From contig NZ_LMUK01000046.1 in NCBI RefSeq assembly GCF_009766005.1, forward strand, positions 1 through 64,000: 64,000 nucleotides of DNA, given 5' to 3'. The stretch comes from Bradyrhizobium sp. S69. GTDB lineage: Bacteria; Pseudomonadota; Alphaproteobacteria; Rhizobiales; Xanthobacteraceae. The notes beneath the pieces are model-generated. The model had not been told where the DNA came from and did no database searches. It was given only the letters and a program-made list of their open reading frames with translations. Shown here piece by piece: positions 26,232 through 35,175 of this stretch; the stretch's first letter is position 1, and each line of letters starts with the position of its first letter. The position numbers and the translations under genes are program-made.

Positions 26232-26372
26232 GACATGGCTCCCGGTTGGTTGGCTGTCCCAGCCCATCTTTCCAGTGCGTCTTCGGCAAAAGCTATACCC
26301 GCGCCGCGATATCCGCAAACAGCTAGCCAGGTCCAGCTTGATCCCGGGTCTGCGATGGAACGCCGCGCAGGT

Positions 26373-27980
26373 TCACCGTCGCGTCCCCCGCAGGTTTTCC
26401 TTGGCTTCGGCATTGCCGAGCGCCGCCGCCTTCTCGAACAATTGCAGCGCCTTCCTGTTATCGCGGGCGACGCCGTAGCCGTTGGAGTAGAGCACGCCAA
26501 GTCCGTTGATGGCGGCGTCATTGCCGAGGGCCGCACCCTGCTCGTAGAAGCGGCGTGCCGCGTCGTAGTCGCGCGGAACGCCGTCGCCGTGCATATACAT
26601 TAGCCCGAGATTGTTCATCGCCGAAGGCTCGCCGGCCTTGGCCGCGGTCTCGTAAAGCTGGCGCGCTTGCGCGCCATCCTTTTTCACCCCGTGTCCGGTT
26701 TCATATTGCCAGCCGAGATCGACCATGCCGATCGGCTCGCCCGCATCCGTCGCCTTCTGGTACCAGCGCGCCGCCTCGACATTGTTCACCGGCGTGCCGG
26801 ATCCGCCTTCGTAGAGCGCGCCGATATTGTTCATCGCCATCGCGTAACCCGCCGCGGCAGCCTGCTCGTAGAGACGCCGCGCTTCGGCATAATCCTTTTG
26901 CCCGGTCGCCACGCGGCCGGCTTCGAACACGAAGCGCATTACGTCGGGATAACGCTGCATCGCGTCTTTGCAGGCGGGGCCGGCCGCCGTGACATTGATC
27001 TTGTCGACCTCGAGGCCCGGCAGCTTCCAGCCATGCCCAGTATCGTAGGGCATCGCCGCCAACCGGTCGCAGTCGACGACGAGACCCTGCCGCAGCGGAT
27101 CGTCCGGTGGCGAGAACCGCAGCTCTTGCGTGGATGCGGGCGTGGTCGCGACCGGCGCACCGCCCGGCGTCAGCGACGCTTGCTTGGGTTCGGCGGGCGG
27201 CAGCTCCGGCTTGCCGGCGAAATAGAAACTGCCGGTGATGGGCGAAGAGGACAGCCACGGCAATTGCTGGCCGCCGGTTGCCTTGTCCACCGCGAGGCCG
27301 ACCTCGTTGAAGGTCTTGAACAGCCCGTAGCCGGGCTTCTGCATCGCCTCGGCCAGCGCCTTGGTGTAGGGACTGTGACCATCGGTGCCATCGAGCGAAA
27401 CGCTGCGCGGCTGGGTCGCGAACGAGATCAAGGTCCCGACCGGGGCCGGCATCTGCGCCAGTCCGCCGGTTCTCGAGCGGACGCCGTGGCCGCCGAACGG
27501 ATTGTCGCGGCAGGCGTCGAGCAAGACCAGATTGATCCTGGTGCCGGATTTTTCCAGCCCGTCGAGAATGTCCGATGTCGAGACCATCTGCATGAAGACA
27601 TCGGCTTCGTCCTGCGGATGGGCATCGACCGGCACCAGATAGTTCAGCCCGTGGGTCTCCACGCCATGGCCGGCGTAGTAAAACAGCGCGACATCGGCGC
27701 CGACCAATTGTGCCCTGAATTCCTGCAGACTGGCGTCGAATCCGGCCTTGTCGAGATCGAGCCGGGCGCCGCCGCCGACCACGAAAAAGCCGAGCGACAG
27801 CAGCGTATCCGACATCAGTTTGGCATCGCTGTCGGGATTAAGCAGTTTGGGCACGGCCTGATAGGCCGAATTGCCGATCACCAGCGCCACGCGTTTTTCG
27901 GCTTGGGCTGTGGACACCCCGGCGCACAGCAAAAGTGCCGCGACGATCCATCGCGACATGATGCCGATCCGACCAGCCAT
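26373..27980 (-). CDS. Secreted caspase-like protease (peptidase C14 p20) with Sel1 repeats
   Basis: From the ATG at 27980 (GGGAGAG upstream) the product is 535 residues. After a signal peptide (ending about STAQAEK) comes a caspase p20 domain with VALVIGNSAYQAVPKLLNP. The catalytic His is in FYYAGHGVE (about residue 105) and the Cys in LLDACRDNPF (about 157), both intact. A Pro-rich linker leads to a C-terminal solenoid of four or five Sel1-like repeats (AMNNIGALYEGG, AMNNLGLMYMHGDG, AINGLGVLYSNGYG). Such bacterial orthocaspases cleave after Arg/Lys in studied cases; the target is unknown. A degenerate 15-bp tandem array lies just upstream. Confidence 0.92.
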   Translation of the reverse strand: MAGRIGIMSRWIVAALLLCAGVSTAQAEKRVALVIGNSAYQAVPKLLNPDSDAKLMSDTLLSLGFFVVGGGARLDLDKAGFDASLQEFRAQLVGADVALFYYAGHGVETHGLNYLVPVDAHPQDEADVFMQMVSTSDILDGLEKSGTRINLVLLDACRDNPFGGHGVRSRTGGLAQMPAPVGTLISFATQPRSVSLDGTDGHSPYTKALAEAMQKPGYGLFKTFNEVGLAVDKATGGQQLPWLSSSPITGSFYFAGKPELPPAEPKQASLTPGGAPVATTPASTQELRFSPPDDPLRQGLVVDCDRLAAMPYDTGHGWKLPGLEVDKINVTAAGPACKDAMQRYPDVMRFVFEAGRVATGQKDYAEARRLYEQAAAAGYAMAMNNIGALYEGGSGTPVNNVEAARWYQKATDAGEPIGMVDLGWQYETGHGVKKDGAQARQLYETAAKAGEPSAMNNLGLMYMHGDGVPRDYDAARRFYEQGAALGNDAAINGLGVLYSNGYGVARDNRKALQLFEKAAALGNAEAKENLRGTRR

Positions 27981-28013
27981 GACACATCTCTCCCCAGCGG
28001 GCAAAAATCCAGG

Positions 28014-28088
28014 CGCTTCAAATCAAGTGCTGGAAATTCAAGTCCTTGAAATCAAGCGCCTGAAATCGAAGCGCTTAAATTCCAGCTG
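28014..28088. repeat. Degenerate 15-bp tandem array upstream of the caspase-like gene
   Basis: Five consecutive 15-bp units start at 28014, 28029, 28044, 28059 and 28074. Units 3 and 4 read CCTTGAAATCAAGCG and CCTGAAATCGAAGCG, and the others are looser. The array lies 34 to 108 bp upstream of the caspase-like ATG (minus strand), so it could be a regulatory iteron set or a hypervariable spacer. Confidence 0.7.
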
Positions 28089-28135
28089 ACCATTGGTCTC
28101 GGCTCGCGGCCGATTGGTTCGATGGCCGTCGGCCG

Positions 28136-28534
28136 CTAATGCGGCTTGGCGTTGGTGCCGATCGCCGCCATCGTCCGGGTCACGCGCTTGGCGACCATGC
28201 TGGCCGTCAACGCCGCGTACTTCTTGAAATGTTCGGAAGCCCGGTGCGTCTTGAAGGCGGCTTCGTTGTCATAGACCTCATAGAGAAACAGATGGTTCGG
28301 ATCATCCGCGAGAGCCAGGATATCGAATTGCCGGCAGCCGGGCTCCTGAATCGCGGCCAGGCTGTTTTCCTTGATCGCGGCCAAATAGTTGTCCCGCTCG
28401 GCCGGCACGATGTCGAGATCGACCGCGTTGACGTAGAGACCGCCGGATTGGGCGACCGCGCGCTGGCCCGACAGCGGAAGCAGCATCGCCACCGCGGCGC
28501 AGGCGGCGATCGAGATCCAGAGTGATTTTTTCAT
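28136..28534 (-). CDS. Exported antibiotic-biosynthesis-monooxygenase (ABM) domain protein
   Basis: The 132-residue protein has a clear signal peptide (MKKSLWISIAACAAVAMLLP, cleavage near RAVAQS) and a single ABM ferredoxin-like domain: DIVPAERDNYLAAIKENSLA, EPGCRQFDILALADDPNHLF, YEVYDNEAAFKTHRASEHFK. These small cofactor-free dimeric enzymes oxidise quinols or degrade small aromatics; an exported form is less common. It is monocistronic, between the caspase-like gene and the cupin regulator. Confidence 0.9.
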   Translation of the reverse strand: MKKSLWISIAACAAVAMLLPLSGQRAVAQSGGLYVNAVDLDIVPAERDNYLAAIKENSLAAIQEPGCRQFDILALADDPNHLFLYEVYDNEAAFKTHRASEHFKKYAALTASMVAKRVTRTMAAIGTNAKPH

Positions 28535-28625
28535 TGAAGCGCTCCCGGTTACTGGCTTGTTTTTGTTGACGGGCCAGCCTGCCGCGCGCGCCCGATTTTG
28601 TCGAGCGCCGGATCGCAGGTCGTGC

Positions 28626-29174
28626 TCAGAACGTCGGCGGAGTGCAGGCGCTGATGACTTCGCATGCTTTGGCGCCGACGCAGCGAAATCGATGCGGGCG
28701 GCGGCTTTCGAAATAATAGGCGTCGCCGGGGTCGAGGATGCGGCGCTCGTCGTCGACGGTGACCTCGAGCCGGCCCGAGACCACGATGCCGCCTTCCTCG
28801 CCGGCGTGAACCAGCGGCACCCGGCCGGTGTCGCTGCCCGGCTCGTAGCGCTCTTTCAGAATCTGCAAGCTGCGGCCGAACAGATTGTCGCCGATCTGGC
28901 GGTAGGAGATCGGCTTCTTGCCGATCTCGGTCAATTCGTCGGATCGATAGAACGCCTTGCGCGGCCGCTCCGGCTCGATCGCGAAGAATTCCGCGAGCCC
29001 CATCGGAATGCCGTCGAGGATGCGCTTGAGCGCGCCGACCGACGGGTTCATCTGGTTGGATTCGATCAGCGAGATCGTCGAATTGGTCACGCCGGAGCGC
29101 TTCGCAAGCTCGCGTTGCGACAGCTTGTGCCGACTGCGAACGAACCGCAGCCGTCCGCCGATATCGACGCTCAT
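28626..29174 (-). CDS. XRE-family regulator with C-terminal cupin domain (PuuR-like)
   Basis: From the ATG at 29174 (AGGGA upstream) the product is 182 residues. An N-terminal helix-turn-helix (RLRFVRSRHKLSQRELAKRS, VTNSTISLIESNQMNPSVGA) precedes a cupin (VPLVHAGEEGGIVVSGRLEV, LDPGDAYYFESRRPHRFRC). This is the PuuR/cupin type, often sensing polyamine-related or amino-acid ligands. The long frame reaching 29645 is antisense to the next gene and not real. It is divergent, with a 159-bp gap, from the omega-aminotransferase gene, which it probably controls. Confidence 0.93.
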   Translation of the reverse strand: MSVDIGGRLRFVRSRHKLSQRELAKRSGVTNSTISLIESNQMNPSVGALKRILDGIPMGLAEFFAIEPERPRKAFYRSDELTEIGKKPISYRQIGDNLFGRSLQILKERYEPGSDTGRVPLVHAGEEGGIVVSGRLEVTVDDERRILDPGDAYYFESRRPHRFRCVGAKACEVISACTPPTF

Positions 29175-29333
29175 TGGAAATCCCTGTTGCAGGTGTTTCG
29201 GATCGAACAAATATGGACCGATCGTATCAATAAAATCAATGGGTTGCAGGAGCGCAGAAAAGGACTTGTTGTGTCTTCGCAAGCGTGATCCGGCTAGCCT
29301 GAGAGCTTTGGCTGCCAACCCAGGAGTGTCACC

Positions 29334-30662
29334 GTGACCGTTCATCAGAAGCCGAACACCCTGCAGCTCGATTCGTTCTGGATGCCGTTCACGGCCAACC
29401 GGCAGTTCAAGGCGGCGCCCCGGATGTTCGCGTCCGCCGAGGGCATGCATTACACCACCGTCGACGGCCGCAAGGTGATCGACGGCTCGGCCGGACTGTG
29501 GTGCGTCAATGCCGGCCATGGCCGCCGCCAGATCGCCGCCGCCGTCGAACGTCAGTTGATGTCGCTCGACTTCGCGCCCTCGTTCCAGATGGGCCATCCG
29601 ATCGCGTTCGATTTCGCCGAAAGGCTGGCCGCGATCGCGCCGCAAGGGCTTGATCGGGTGTTCTTCACCAATTCGGGTTCGGAATCAGCCGATACCGCGC
29701 TGAAGATCGCGCTGGCCTATCAGCGCGCCGCCGGCCAGCCGACCCGGACCCGCCTGATCGGCCGCGAGCGTGGCTATCACGGGGTCGGTTTCGGCGGCAT
29801 GTCGGTCGGCGGCATCGTCAACAACCGCCGTGCCTTCGCGACCCATCTGCCCGGCGTCGATCATATCGTCCATACCCATGATCTCGCGCGCAACGCCTTC
29901 TCCAAGCAATTGCCGCCCCATGGCGCCGAGCTCGCCGACGATCTCGAACGGCTGGTGGCGCTGCATGGTGCCGAGACCATCGCCGCCGTTATCGTCGAGC
30001 CGGTTGCCGGCTCGACCGGCGTGCTGGCACCGCCGCAGGGTTATCTGCAACGGCTGCGCCAGTTGTGCGACAAGCACGGCATCCTCTTGATCTTCGACGA
30101 AGTCATCACCGGCTTCGGCCGGCTCGGTACGCCGTTCGCCGCCAATTATTTCGGCGTGACCCCCGATCTGATGACGACGGCCAAGGGCATCACCAACGGC
30201 ACCGTGCCGATGGGCGCGGTGTTCGCCAGCCGCAAGATTCACGATGGCCTGATGACCGGGCCCGAGAGCCAGATCGAGCTGTTCCACGGCTATACTTATT
30301 CGGCGCATCCGGTGGCCTGCGCCGCCGGCCTTGCGACCCTCGATATCTACGAGGACGAGGGATTGTTGACGCGCGGCGCCTCGCTCGCCGGGTATTGGAG
30401 CGATACATTCCATCAGCTCAAGGGCCTGCCGAACGTGATCGATATCCGCACCGTCGGCCTGATGGGCGCGGTCGAGCTCTCGCCGCGCAAGGATGCGCCG
30501 GGCGCGCGCGGCTATGATCTGATGGTCGATTGCTTCAACCGCGGTCTTTATTTCCGCCAGAGCGGCGATGCCGTCGCGCTGTCGCCGCCCTTGATCGTCG
30601 AGCGCAGCCATATCGACGAGATGGTCTCGATCCTCGGCGACGCCATCAAGCGCGTGGCCTGA
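29334..30662 (+). CDS. Omega-amino acid:pyruvate aminotransferase (class III)
   Basis: The 442-residue PLP enzyme (GTG start at 29334, CAGGAG upstream) has LDSFWMPFTANRQFKAAP, DGSAGLWCVNAGHGR, FFTNSGSESADTALKIAL, VIVEPVAGSTGVLAPP, LLIFDEVITGFGR (PLP-ring Asp) and the Schiff-base Lys in MTTAKGITNGTVPMG. These are hallmarks of beta-alanine/omega-amino acid:pyruvate transaminases. Likely substrates are beta-alanine, taurine-like or polyamine-derived amines. It is divergent from the PuuR-like regulator and precedes dadA. Confidence 0.94.
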   Translation: MTVHQKPNTLQLDSFWMPFTANRQFKAAPRMFASAEGMHYTTVDGRKVIDGSAGLWCVNAGHGRRQIAAAVERQLMSLDFAPSFQMGHPIAFDFAERLAAIAPQGLDRVFFTNSGSESADTALKIALAYQRAAGQPTRTRLIGRERGYHGVGFGGMSVGGIVNNRRAFATHLPGVDHIVHTHDLARNAFSKQLPPHGAELADDLERLVALHGAETIAAVIVEPVAGSTGVLAPPQGYLQRLRQLCDKHGILLIFDEVITGFGRLGTPFAANYFGVTPDLMTTAKGITNGTVPMGAVFASRKIHDGLMTGPESQIELFHGYTYSAHPVACAAGLATLDIYEDEGLLTRGASLAGYWSDTFHQLKGLPNVIDIRTVGLMGAVELSPRKDAPGARGYDLMVDCFNRGLYFRQSGDAVALSPPLIVERSHIDEMVSILGDAIKRVA

Positions 30663-30675
30663 TCCTTGCTCGCTG

Positions 30676-30777
30676 GAGCATGATCCGGAAAAGTGGAAAC
30701 CGGTTTTCCGGAAAGATTATGCTCAGACAACAAGCTAGAGCGGGATGACGATTCGAAGATAAGTCATCCCGCTCTAG
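30676..30777. repeat. Double inverted repeat between aminotransferase and dadA
   Basis: There are two nested palindromes. GAGCATGATCCGGAAAAG at 30676-30693 is partly mirrored by the stretch ending TTATGCTC at 30724. CTAGAGCGGGATGAC at 30735-30749 is perfectly mirrored by GTCATCCCGCTCTAG at 30763-30777. A lone arm of the second palindrome recurs at 23579-23593. Confidence 0.85.
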
Positions 30778-30825
30778 GACTTGAAGCGGCCGCGCAACGA
30801 TGCTGCGGCAGGAGTGCGGTAAATC

Positions 30826-32091
30826 GTGAAAGTCCTTGTTCTCGGCAGCGGCGTTATCGGCGTCACGTCCGCTTATTACCTCGCGCGCGCCGGCCACGAG
30901 GTGACGGTGGTCGACCGTCAGCCAAAGCCTGCGCTCGAGACCAGTTTTGCGAATGCGGGCGAAGTATCGCCCGGCTATTCCTCGCCCTGGGCCGGTCCCG
31001 GCGTGCCGGTCAAGGCGATCAAATGGCTGTTGATGCGGCACGGCCCGCTGGTGATCTGGCCGAAGCTCGATCCGGTGATGTGGATCTGGCTGCTCAAGCT
31101 GCTGCGCAACTGCACCGAGGCGCGCTACGCCGTCAACAAGAGCCGGATGATCCCGATCGCCGAATACAGCCGCGACTGCCTGCGCGCGCTGCGCGCCGAG
31201 ACCGGCATTCACTATGACGAGCGCAGCCGCGGCACGCTGCAACTGTTCCGCAAACAGGCGCAGCTCGACGGCACCGCCGGCGACATCGCGGTGCTCAAGC
31301 AATATGGCGTGCCCTACGAGGTTCTCGATCGCGACGGTTGTATCGCCGCCGAGCCCGCGCTTTCGGCGGTGAAGGACAAGTTCATCGGCGGCATGCGGCT
31401 GCCGCAGGATGAGACCGGCGACTGCCACATGTTTACCGAGGCATTGGCGGCGGAGGCAGCCAAGCTCGGCGTGCAGTTCAAGCTCAATACCACGATCGAG
31501 CGGCTGATCGCGGACGGCTCGAAGATTGCCGGCGTCGTCACCAGCGCCGGGCGGTTGCAGGCCGACGCCTATGTCGTTGCGCTCGGCAGCTGGTCGCCGC
31601 GGCTGCTCCGGCCGCTCGGCATTTCGCTGCCGGTCTATCCCATCAAGGGCTATTCGATCACGGTGCCGATCATCGACGCCGACGCAGCCCCGGTGTCCAC
31701 CGTGATGGACGAGAGCTACAAGGTCGCGATCACGCGGCTCGGAGATCGGATCCGGGTCGGTGGCACCGCGGAAATCTCCGGCTATTCCAACCGGCTCGAC
31801 GCGGCGCGGCGGGCGACGCTCGATCATTCGCTGACCGATATGTTTCCGCGCGGTGGCGACCTTGCCAAGGCCAGTTTCTGGAGCGGCTTGCGCCCGATGA
31901 CGCCCGACGGCCCGCCGGTGATCGGTGCCACCCGTTACGGCAATCTGCATCTCAACACCGGCCATGGCACGCTGGGCTGGACCATGGCCTGCGGCTCGGC
32001 GCGCGCGCTGGCCGATCTGTTGTCGGGCAAGAAGCCCGACATCGACACCGCCGAGCTCGCGCTCAGCCGCTACGACCACCGGTTCGGTTAG
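30826..32091 (+). CDS. dadA: D-amino acid dehydrogenase (DadA-like flavoprotein)
   Basis: The 421-residue FAD enzyme starts [20 protein letters not shown] (GxGxxG dinucleotide motif, then VTVVDRQ). It contains [19 protein letters not shown], the DadA signature, and ends with [20 protein letters not shown]. It oxidises D-amino acids, typically D-alanine, feeding electrons to the respiratory chain. Its place after the omega-aminotransferase, with a repeat between, suggests an amino-acid or amine catabolic neighbourhood. Paralogues of DadA with other substrates exist, so specificity is open. Confidence 0.92.
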   Translation: MKVLVLGSGVIGVTSAYYLARAGHEVTVVDRQPKPALETSFANAGEVSPGYSSPWAGPGVPVKAIKWLLMRHGPLVIWPKLDPVMWIWLLKLLRNCTEARYAVNKSRMIPIAEYSRDCLRALRAETGIHYDERSRGTLQLFRKQAQLDGTAGDIAVLKQYGVPYEVLDRDGCIAAEPALSAVKDKFIGGMRLPQDETGDCHMFTEALAAEAAKLGVQFKLNTTIERLIADGSKIAGVVTSAGRLQADAYVVALGSWSPRLLRPLGISLPVYPIKGYSITVPIIDADAAPVSTVMDESYKVAITRLGDRIRVGGTAEISGYSNRLDAARRATLDHSLTDMFPRGGDLAKASFWSGLRPMTPDGPPVIGATRYGNLHLNTGHGTLGWTMACGSARALADLLSGKKPDIDTAELALSRYDHRFG

Positions 32092-32117
32092 GACGAGCAG
32101 CTCAAGGAGCCAGGTGA

Positions 32118-32570
32118 ATGCAGACGGACCCGTTACTCGCCGACTACGAGATATCAACCGACGTTGATCGGCTGGACGTCGAGGTCATTCACACATTCCT
32201 GGCGGAGGACAGCTATTGGTCGCGCGGTGTCCCGCGATCGATCGTGGAACGCGCAATCGCGAACTCGCTTTGCTTTGGTGTGTACCATCGCGCCGGGCAG
32301 GTCGGATTTGCGCGCGTCGTGACCGACAGATCGACGTTCGCGCTGCTGGCTGACCTGTTCATCCTTAGGCAATATCGCGGCAAGGGTCTGTCGAAATGGC
32401 TGATGCGTTGCGTCGTCGGACACCAGGATCTGCAAGGTCTGCGGCGCCTGCTTCTGCTGACGTCCGACGCGCACGGTCTGTACAGCCAGTTCGGGTTTGA
32501 ACCACTCGGAAACCCGTCCCGCTTCATGGAAGTGCTTCGGCCGGACGTCTACCGAACTGTGTCGAGCTAA
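32118..32570 (+). CDS. GNAT-family N-acetyltransferase
   Basis: The 150-residue protein is a compact GNAT: EVIHTFLAEDSYWSRGVPRS at the N terminus, then the acetyl-CoA motif A stretch FALLADLFILRQYRGKGLSK with R/Q-x-x-G-x-G/A geometry, and a C-terminal LYSQFGFEPLGNPSRFME. It starts 26 bp after dadA. Its TAA overlaps the stop of the convergent gamma-glutamyltransferase gene by 3 bp. The acceptor is unknown; proximity to dadA hints at an amine or amino acid. Confidence 0.92.
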   Translation: MQTDPLLADYEISTDVDRLDVEVIHTFLAEDSYWSRGVPRSIVERAIANSLCFGVYHRAGQVGFARVVTDRSTFALLADLFILRQYRGKGLSKWLMRCVVGHQDLQGLRRLLLLTSDAHGLYSQFGFEPLGNPSRFMEVLRPDVYRTVSS

Positions 32571-34162
32571 TCCGCCTCCGCGACCGCTTCGCTCCAGGGC
32601 TGGAACGGCTCGGTGGCGCCGCTGTTGGTGGAGCCATCGCGCAGCACGAGGCTCGGACAGGCGAACTTCATCGGCAGGGTTTGGATGCGGGCCGCTTCGT
32701 AGTCGAAGCGGTCACTCAAGGCTTGCCGCGTGGCCGCCGGCAGCCGCACGTCGCCGATCACGACCGCGCCTTCGCTGGCATCGATGCGCGGCTGATGGAT
32801 CGCCGCATCGAGATCCATGCCGTAGTCCATCACAAAGGACAATAGCTGCATCACCGCCGGCAGGATGCGCCGGCCGCCGGAGGCGCCGACCGCGAACCGC
32901 CGGCCATCGGCGGCCTGCGCCAGCACCGGGGTGTAATTGGTCAGGCAGCGCTTGCCCGGCGCCAGCGCGTTGGTGCTGCCCGGCGTCGGGTCGAACCACA
33001 TGATGCCGTTGTTCATGGTGATGCCGGTTTGCGGCGTCACGAATTTCGAACCGAAGGTCGACAGCAGCGTTTGCGTCACCGCCGCCATGTTGCCGTCGCG
33101 GTCGATCACGGAAAAATGCGTGGTGCAGGACGGCGCCAGATGTTCGGCACCGAGCGCGCGCCTGCCGTCGGCATCGCCCATATCCTGCAACCGCTCGCGA
33201 TAGGCCGATTGCAGGGCCAGCGCGTAATTGGTGTAGGCCGATGCGTCTGGTCCACCCTTCGCGGGCTCGAAATCCTGTTGCAGCAGGCGCAGCGCGTGCG
33301 CCAGCGTCGGTCCGGCGGTGAGCTCCGGTGTCGCGAACACCTTGCCGCCGCGATACGGGATCGCCAGCGGCTCGCGCAGATGGGCTTGGAAAGCGCCGAG
33401 GTCTTCGACCGAGAGCGCGCCGCCGGCCGCCCTTATGTCGGAGGCGATGCTGCGCGCGAGATCGCCGGTGTAGAAATCGCGCGGGCCTTCCGCCGCCAGA
33501 TGCGACATCGTCGCCTTGAGCCTGTCCTGCGGCAGACGCACGCTGGAGCGGATGCCCCATGGCGCATTCGGCGGCAGGCCATCGACGAGATAGGCCGCGG
33601 CACTTGCGGGGTAACGTCGCAGGTCGGCCGCGGAGCTTGCGATCATTAGGGTGGTCCACCAATCCACCGCGAGACCTTCACTGGCCAGCCTGACGCTGGG
33701 CCGCAGCAATTCCTGCCAGGGCATTTTGGCGTGGCGACGATGCGCTTCTTCCATGCCGGCGACCACGCCGGGCACCGCGACCGAGCCGGGACCGTGCAGG
33801 TTGCGATCGTCCTTGACCCGCGCCCATGGGAAGAGGTCGGAGACCGTGCCGTCGCCGGTCAGCGGATAGTCGTCGACGCGCAGGCTATCCGGTGCGCGCA
33901 TGCCGTAATCGATCACCTCGAAGCGATTTTCGCGAGCGCGGTACAGCACCATCGCGCCGCCGCCGCCGAGGCCGCTCATCCACGGCTCGAGCACCCCGAG
34001 CGCGAACGTGGTCGCGACCACCGCATCGACGCAGTCGCCGCCGGCCGCGAGCACCTCAGCGCCGACCTCGGCGGCCTTGCGCGATTGCGCGGCAACGATG
34101 CCGCCCGTGGAGACCTTGGCCGGCTTGCGGATCTGCAGGGCGTTGGAGAACTGGTCGCGCAT
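32567..34162 (-). CDS. Gamma-glutamyltransferase family protein (Ntn hydrolase)
   Basis: From the ATG at 34162 the product is 531 residues. A large subunit (VSTGGIVAAQSRKAAEVGAE, GGDCVDAVVATTFALGVLEP, MSGLGGGGAMVLYRA) leads to the self-cleavage site, where the Thr of SCTTHFSVIDRDGN becomes the N-terminal nucleophile of the small subunit (TMNNGIMWFDP, LAPGKRCLTNYTP follow). There is no signal peptide, so it may be cytoplasmic, unlike E. coli Ggt. The frame upstream of 34162 reads antisense through the deaminase gene and is not real. It converges on the GNAT with a 3-bp stop overlap. Confidence 0.92.
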   Translation of the reverse strand: MRDQFSNALQIRKPAKVSTGGIVAAQSRKAAEVGAEVLAAGGDCVDAVVATTFALGVLEPWMSGLGGGGAMVLYRARENRFEVIDYGMRAPDSLRVDDYPLTGDGTVSDLFPWARVKDDRNLHGPGSVAVPGVVAGMEEAHRRHAKMPWQELLRPSVRLASEGLAVDWWTTLMIASSAADLRRYPASAAAYLVDGLPPNAPWGIRSSVRLPQDRLKATMSHLAAEGPRDFYTGDLARSIASDIRAAGGALSVEDLGAFQAHLREPLAIPYRGGKVFATPELTAGPTLAHALRLLQQDFEPAKGGPDASAYTNYALALQSAYRERLQDMGDADGRRALGAEHLAPSCTTHFSVIDRDGNMAAVTQTLLSTFGSKFVTPQTGITMNNGIMWFDPTPGSTNALAPGKRCLTNYTPVLAQAADGRRFAVGASGGRRILPAVMQLLSFVMDYGMDLDAAIHQPRIDASEGAVVIGDVRLPAATRQALSDRFDYEAARIQTLPMKFACPSLVLRDGSTNSGATEPFQPWSEAVAEAD

Positions 34163-34339
34163 GATGGTCTTTGCTCCGCCTTTTTGGCTGTTGGCCGGCC
34201 TTGCTCCCTGCATAGAGCCGCCGCCGTCATCAGGCAAGATCGCGGAATTGGCGGGCAGGCCGGCGTTTGACGATGGGTGGTTTGGCGTTCTACCGTTGCG
34301 GTCGCCGGGCGATGACTTCGACCTCGATGGGAGACCGTA

Positions 34340-34828
34340 TTGCGAGATCACAAATGGGATGAGCGATTTATGCTCCTGGCCCACCATTTGGCATCCTGGA
34401 GCATCGAGAAGGGAAGGCGCGTCGGCGCCGTCATCGTCGGGCCCGACAACGAAATTCGCTCTACCGGATTCAACGGCTTGCCGCGCGGCGTTCGCGACGA
34501 TCTGGAAGAACGCCATTCGCGGGTGACCGGTGCGAAATATATCTGGAGCTGCCATGCCGAGCAGAACGCCATCTTCAACGCGGCGCGGGTCGGCGTGGCG
34601 CTGAAGGGCTGCTCGATCTACGTGCCCTGGTTCCCCTGCGTGGAATGTACCAAGGCCATCATCCAATCGGGCATCTCCGAACTGATTGCCTATGCGCCCG
34701 ATCGGCCCAATTCAAACTGGGCGGAGGATTTCTCCATCGCGGGCGCGATGCTGAAGGAAGCCGATATTACCGTTCGGCTGATTCCGAGGCTCGCCGAACT
34801 GCCGGACGCCTCCGAGGACGATAGCTGA
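34340..34828 (+). CDS. Deoxycytidylate deaminase-like zinc enzyme
   Basis: The 162-residue protein (TTG start at 34340, GGGAG just upstream) has the CDA zinc signature: Cys-His-Ala-Glu in IWSCHAEQNAIFNAA, followed by PWFPCVECTKAII with the two further zinc cysteines. EKGRRVGAVIVGPDNEIRS and GFNGLPRGV are typical of dCMP deaminases (ComEB type), which supply dUMP for thymidylate synthesis. The rare TTG start may limit expression. It is divergent from the gamma-glutamyltransferase gene with a 177-bp gap. Confidence 0.92.
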   Translation: MRDHKWDERFMLLAHHLASWSIEKGRRVGAVIVGPDNEIRSTGFNGLPRGVRDDLEERHSRVTGAKYIWSCHAEQNAIFNAARVGVALKGCSIYVPWFPCVECTKAIIQSGISELIAYAPDRPNSNWAEDFSIAGAMLKEADITVRLIPRLAELPDASEDDS

Positions 34829-34851
34829 TCGCGCGGGGGCCGTGGGCCTGG

Positions 34852-34930
34852 ACAAACGCAGAGCGTTTGGCCTCGGCATAAGCGCAAAGTCGTTTGGCCT
34901 CGGCACAAACGTAAAGTCGTTTGGCCGGAG
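34852..34930. repeat. Three imperfect 27-bp tandem units
   Basis: The units start at 34852, 34878 and 34905. Each has the form A(C/T)AA(A/G)CGCA-AG(T)CGTTTGGCCTCGGC; the last is cut short by GGAG. Each unit holds short AAACG/CGTTT arms and can form a small hairpin. It lies between convergent genes. Confidence 0.8.
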
Positions 34931-34938
34931 GTAAGCGA

Positions 34939-35175
34939 CTACTGCGGCGGCTTCAACTCACTCTGCAGCCAGCCTGCCTTTGCCGATTTCATCGGATCGT
35001 CGGCAATGACGGTTTCGGTATGATTGCACTTCACGCATTCGAACGTGCGGTAATCGAGACCGGCCGGCCCGGGCTGGATGCCCGCCAGCGCCATGCGGGT
35101 TTCGCAACAGGGGCAGCGCGGGTGCTCGACGGGCGAGAGCGCAAACATCGTCGGCGTAACATGCGAGGTCGTCAT
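34939..35175 (-). CDS. Small zinc-ribbon protein
   Basis: The 78-residue protein contains two CxxC pairs (HPRCPCCETRM and FECVKCNHTE) about 24 residues apart, a zinc-ribbon arrangement. GLDYRTFECVKCNHTETVIA is a recurring form in rhizobial genomes as I recall, annotated as hypothetical. There is no signal peptide, so it is probably cytoplasmic. The ATG at 35175 gives MTTSHVTPTMFALSPVEHPR. It is monocistronic and convergent with the deaminase gene. Confidence 0.85.
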   Translation of the reverse strand: MTTSHVTPTMFALSPVEHPRCPCCETRMALAGIQPGPAGLDYRTFECVKCNHTETVIADDPMKSAKAGWLQSELKPPQ

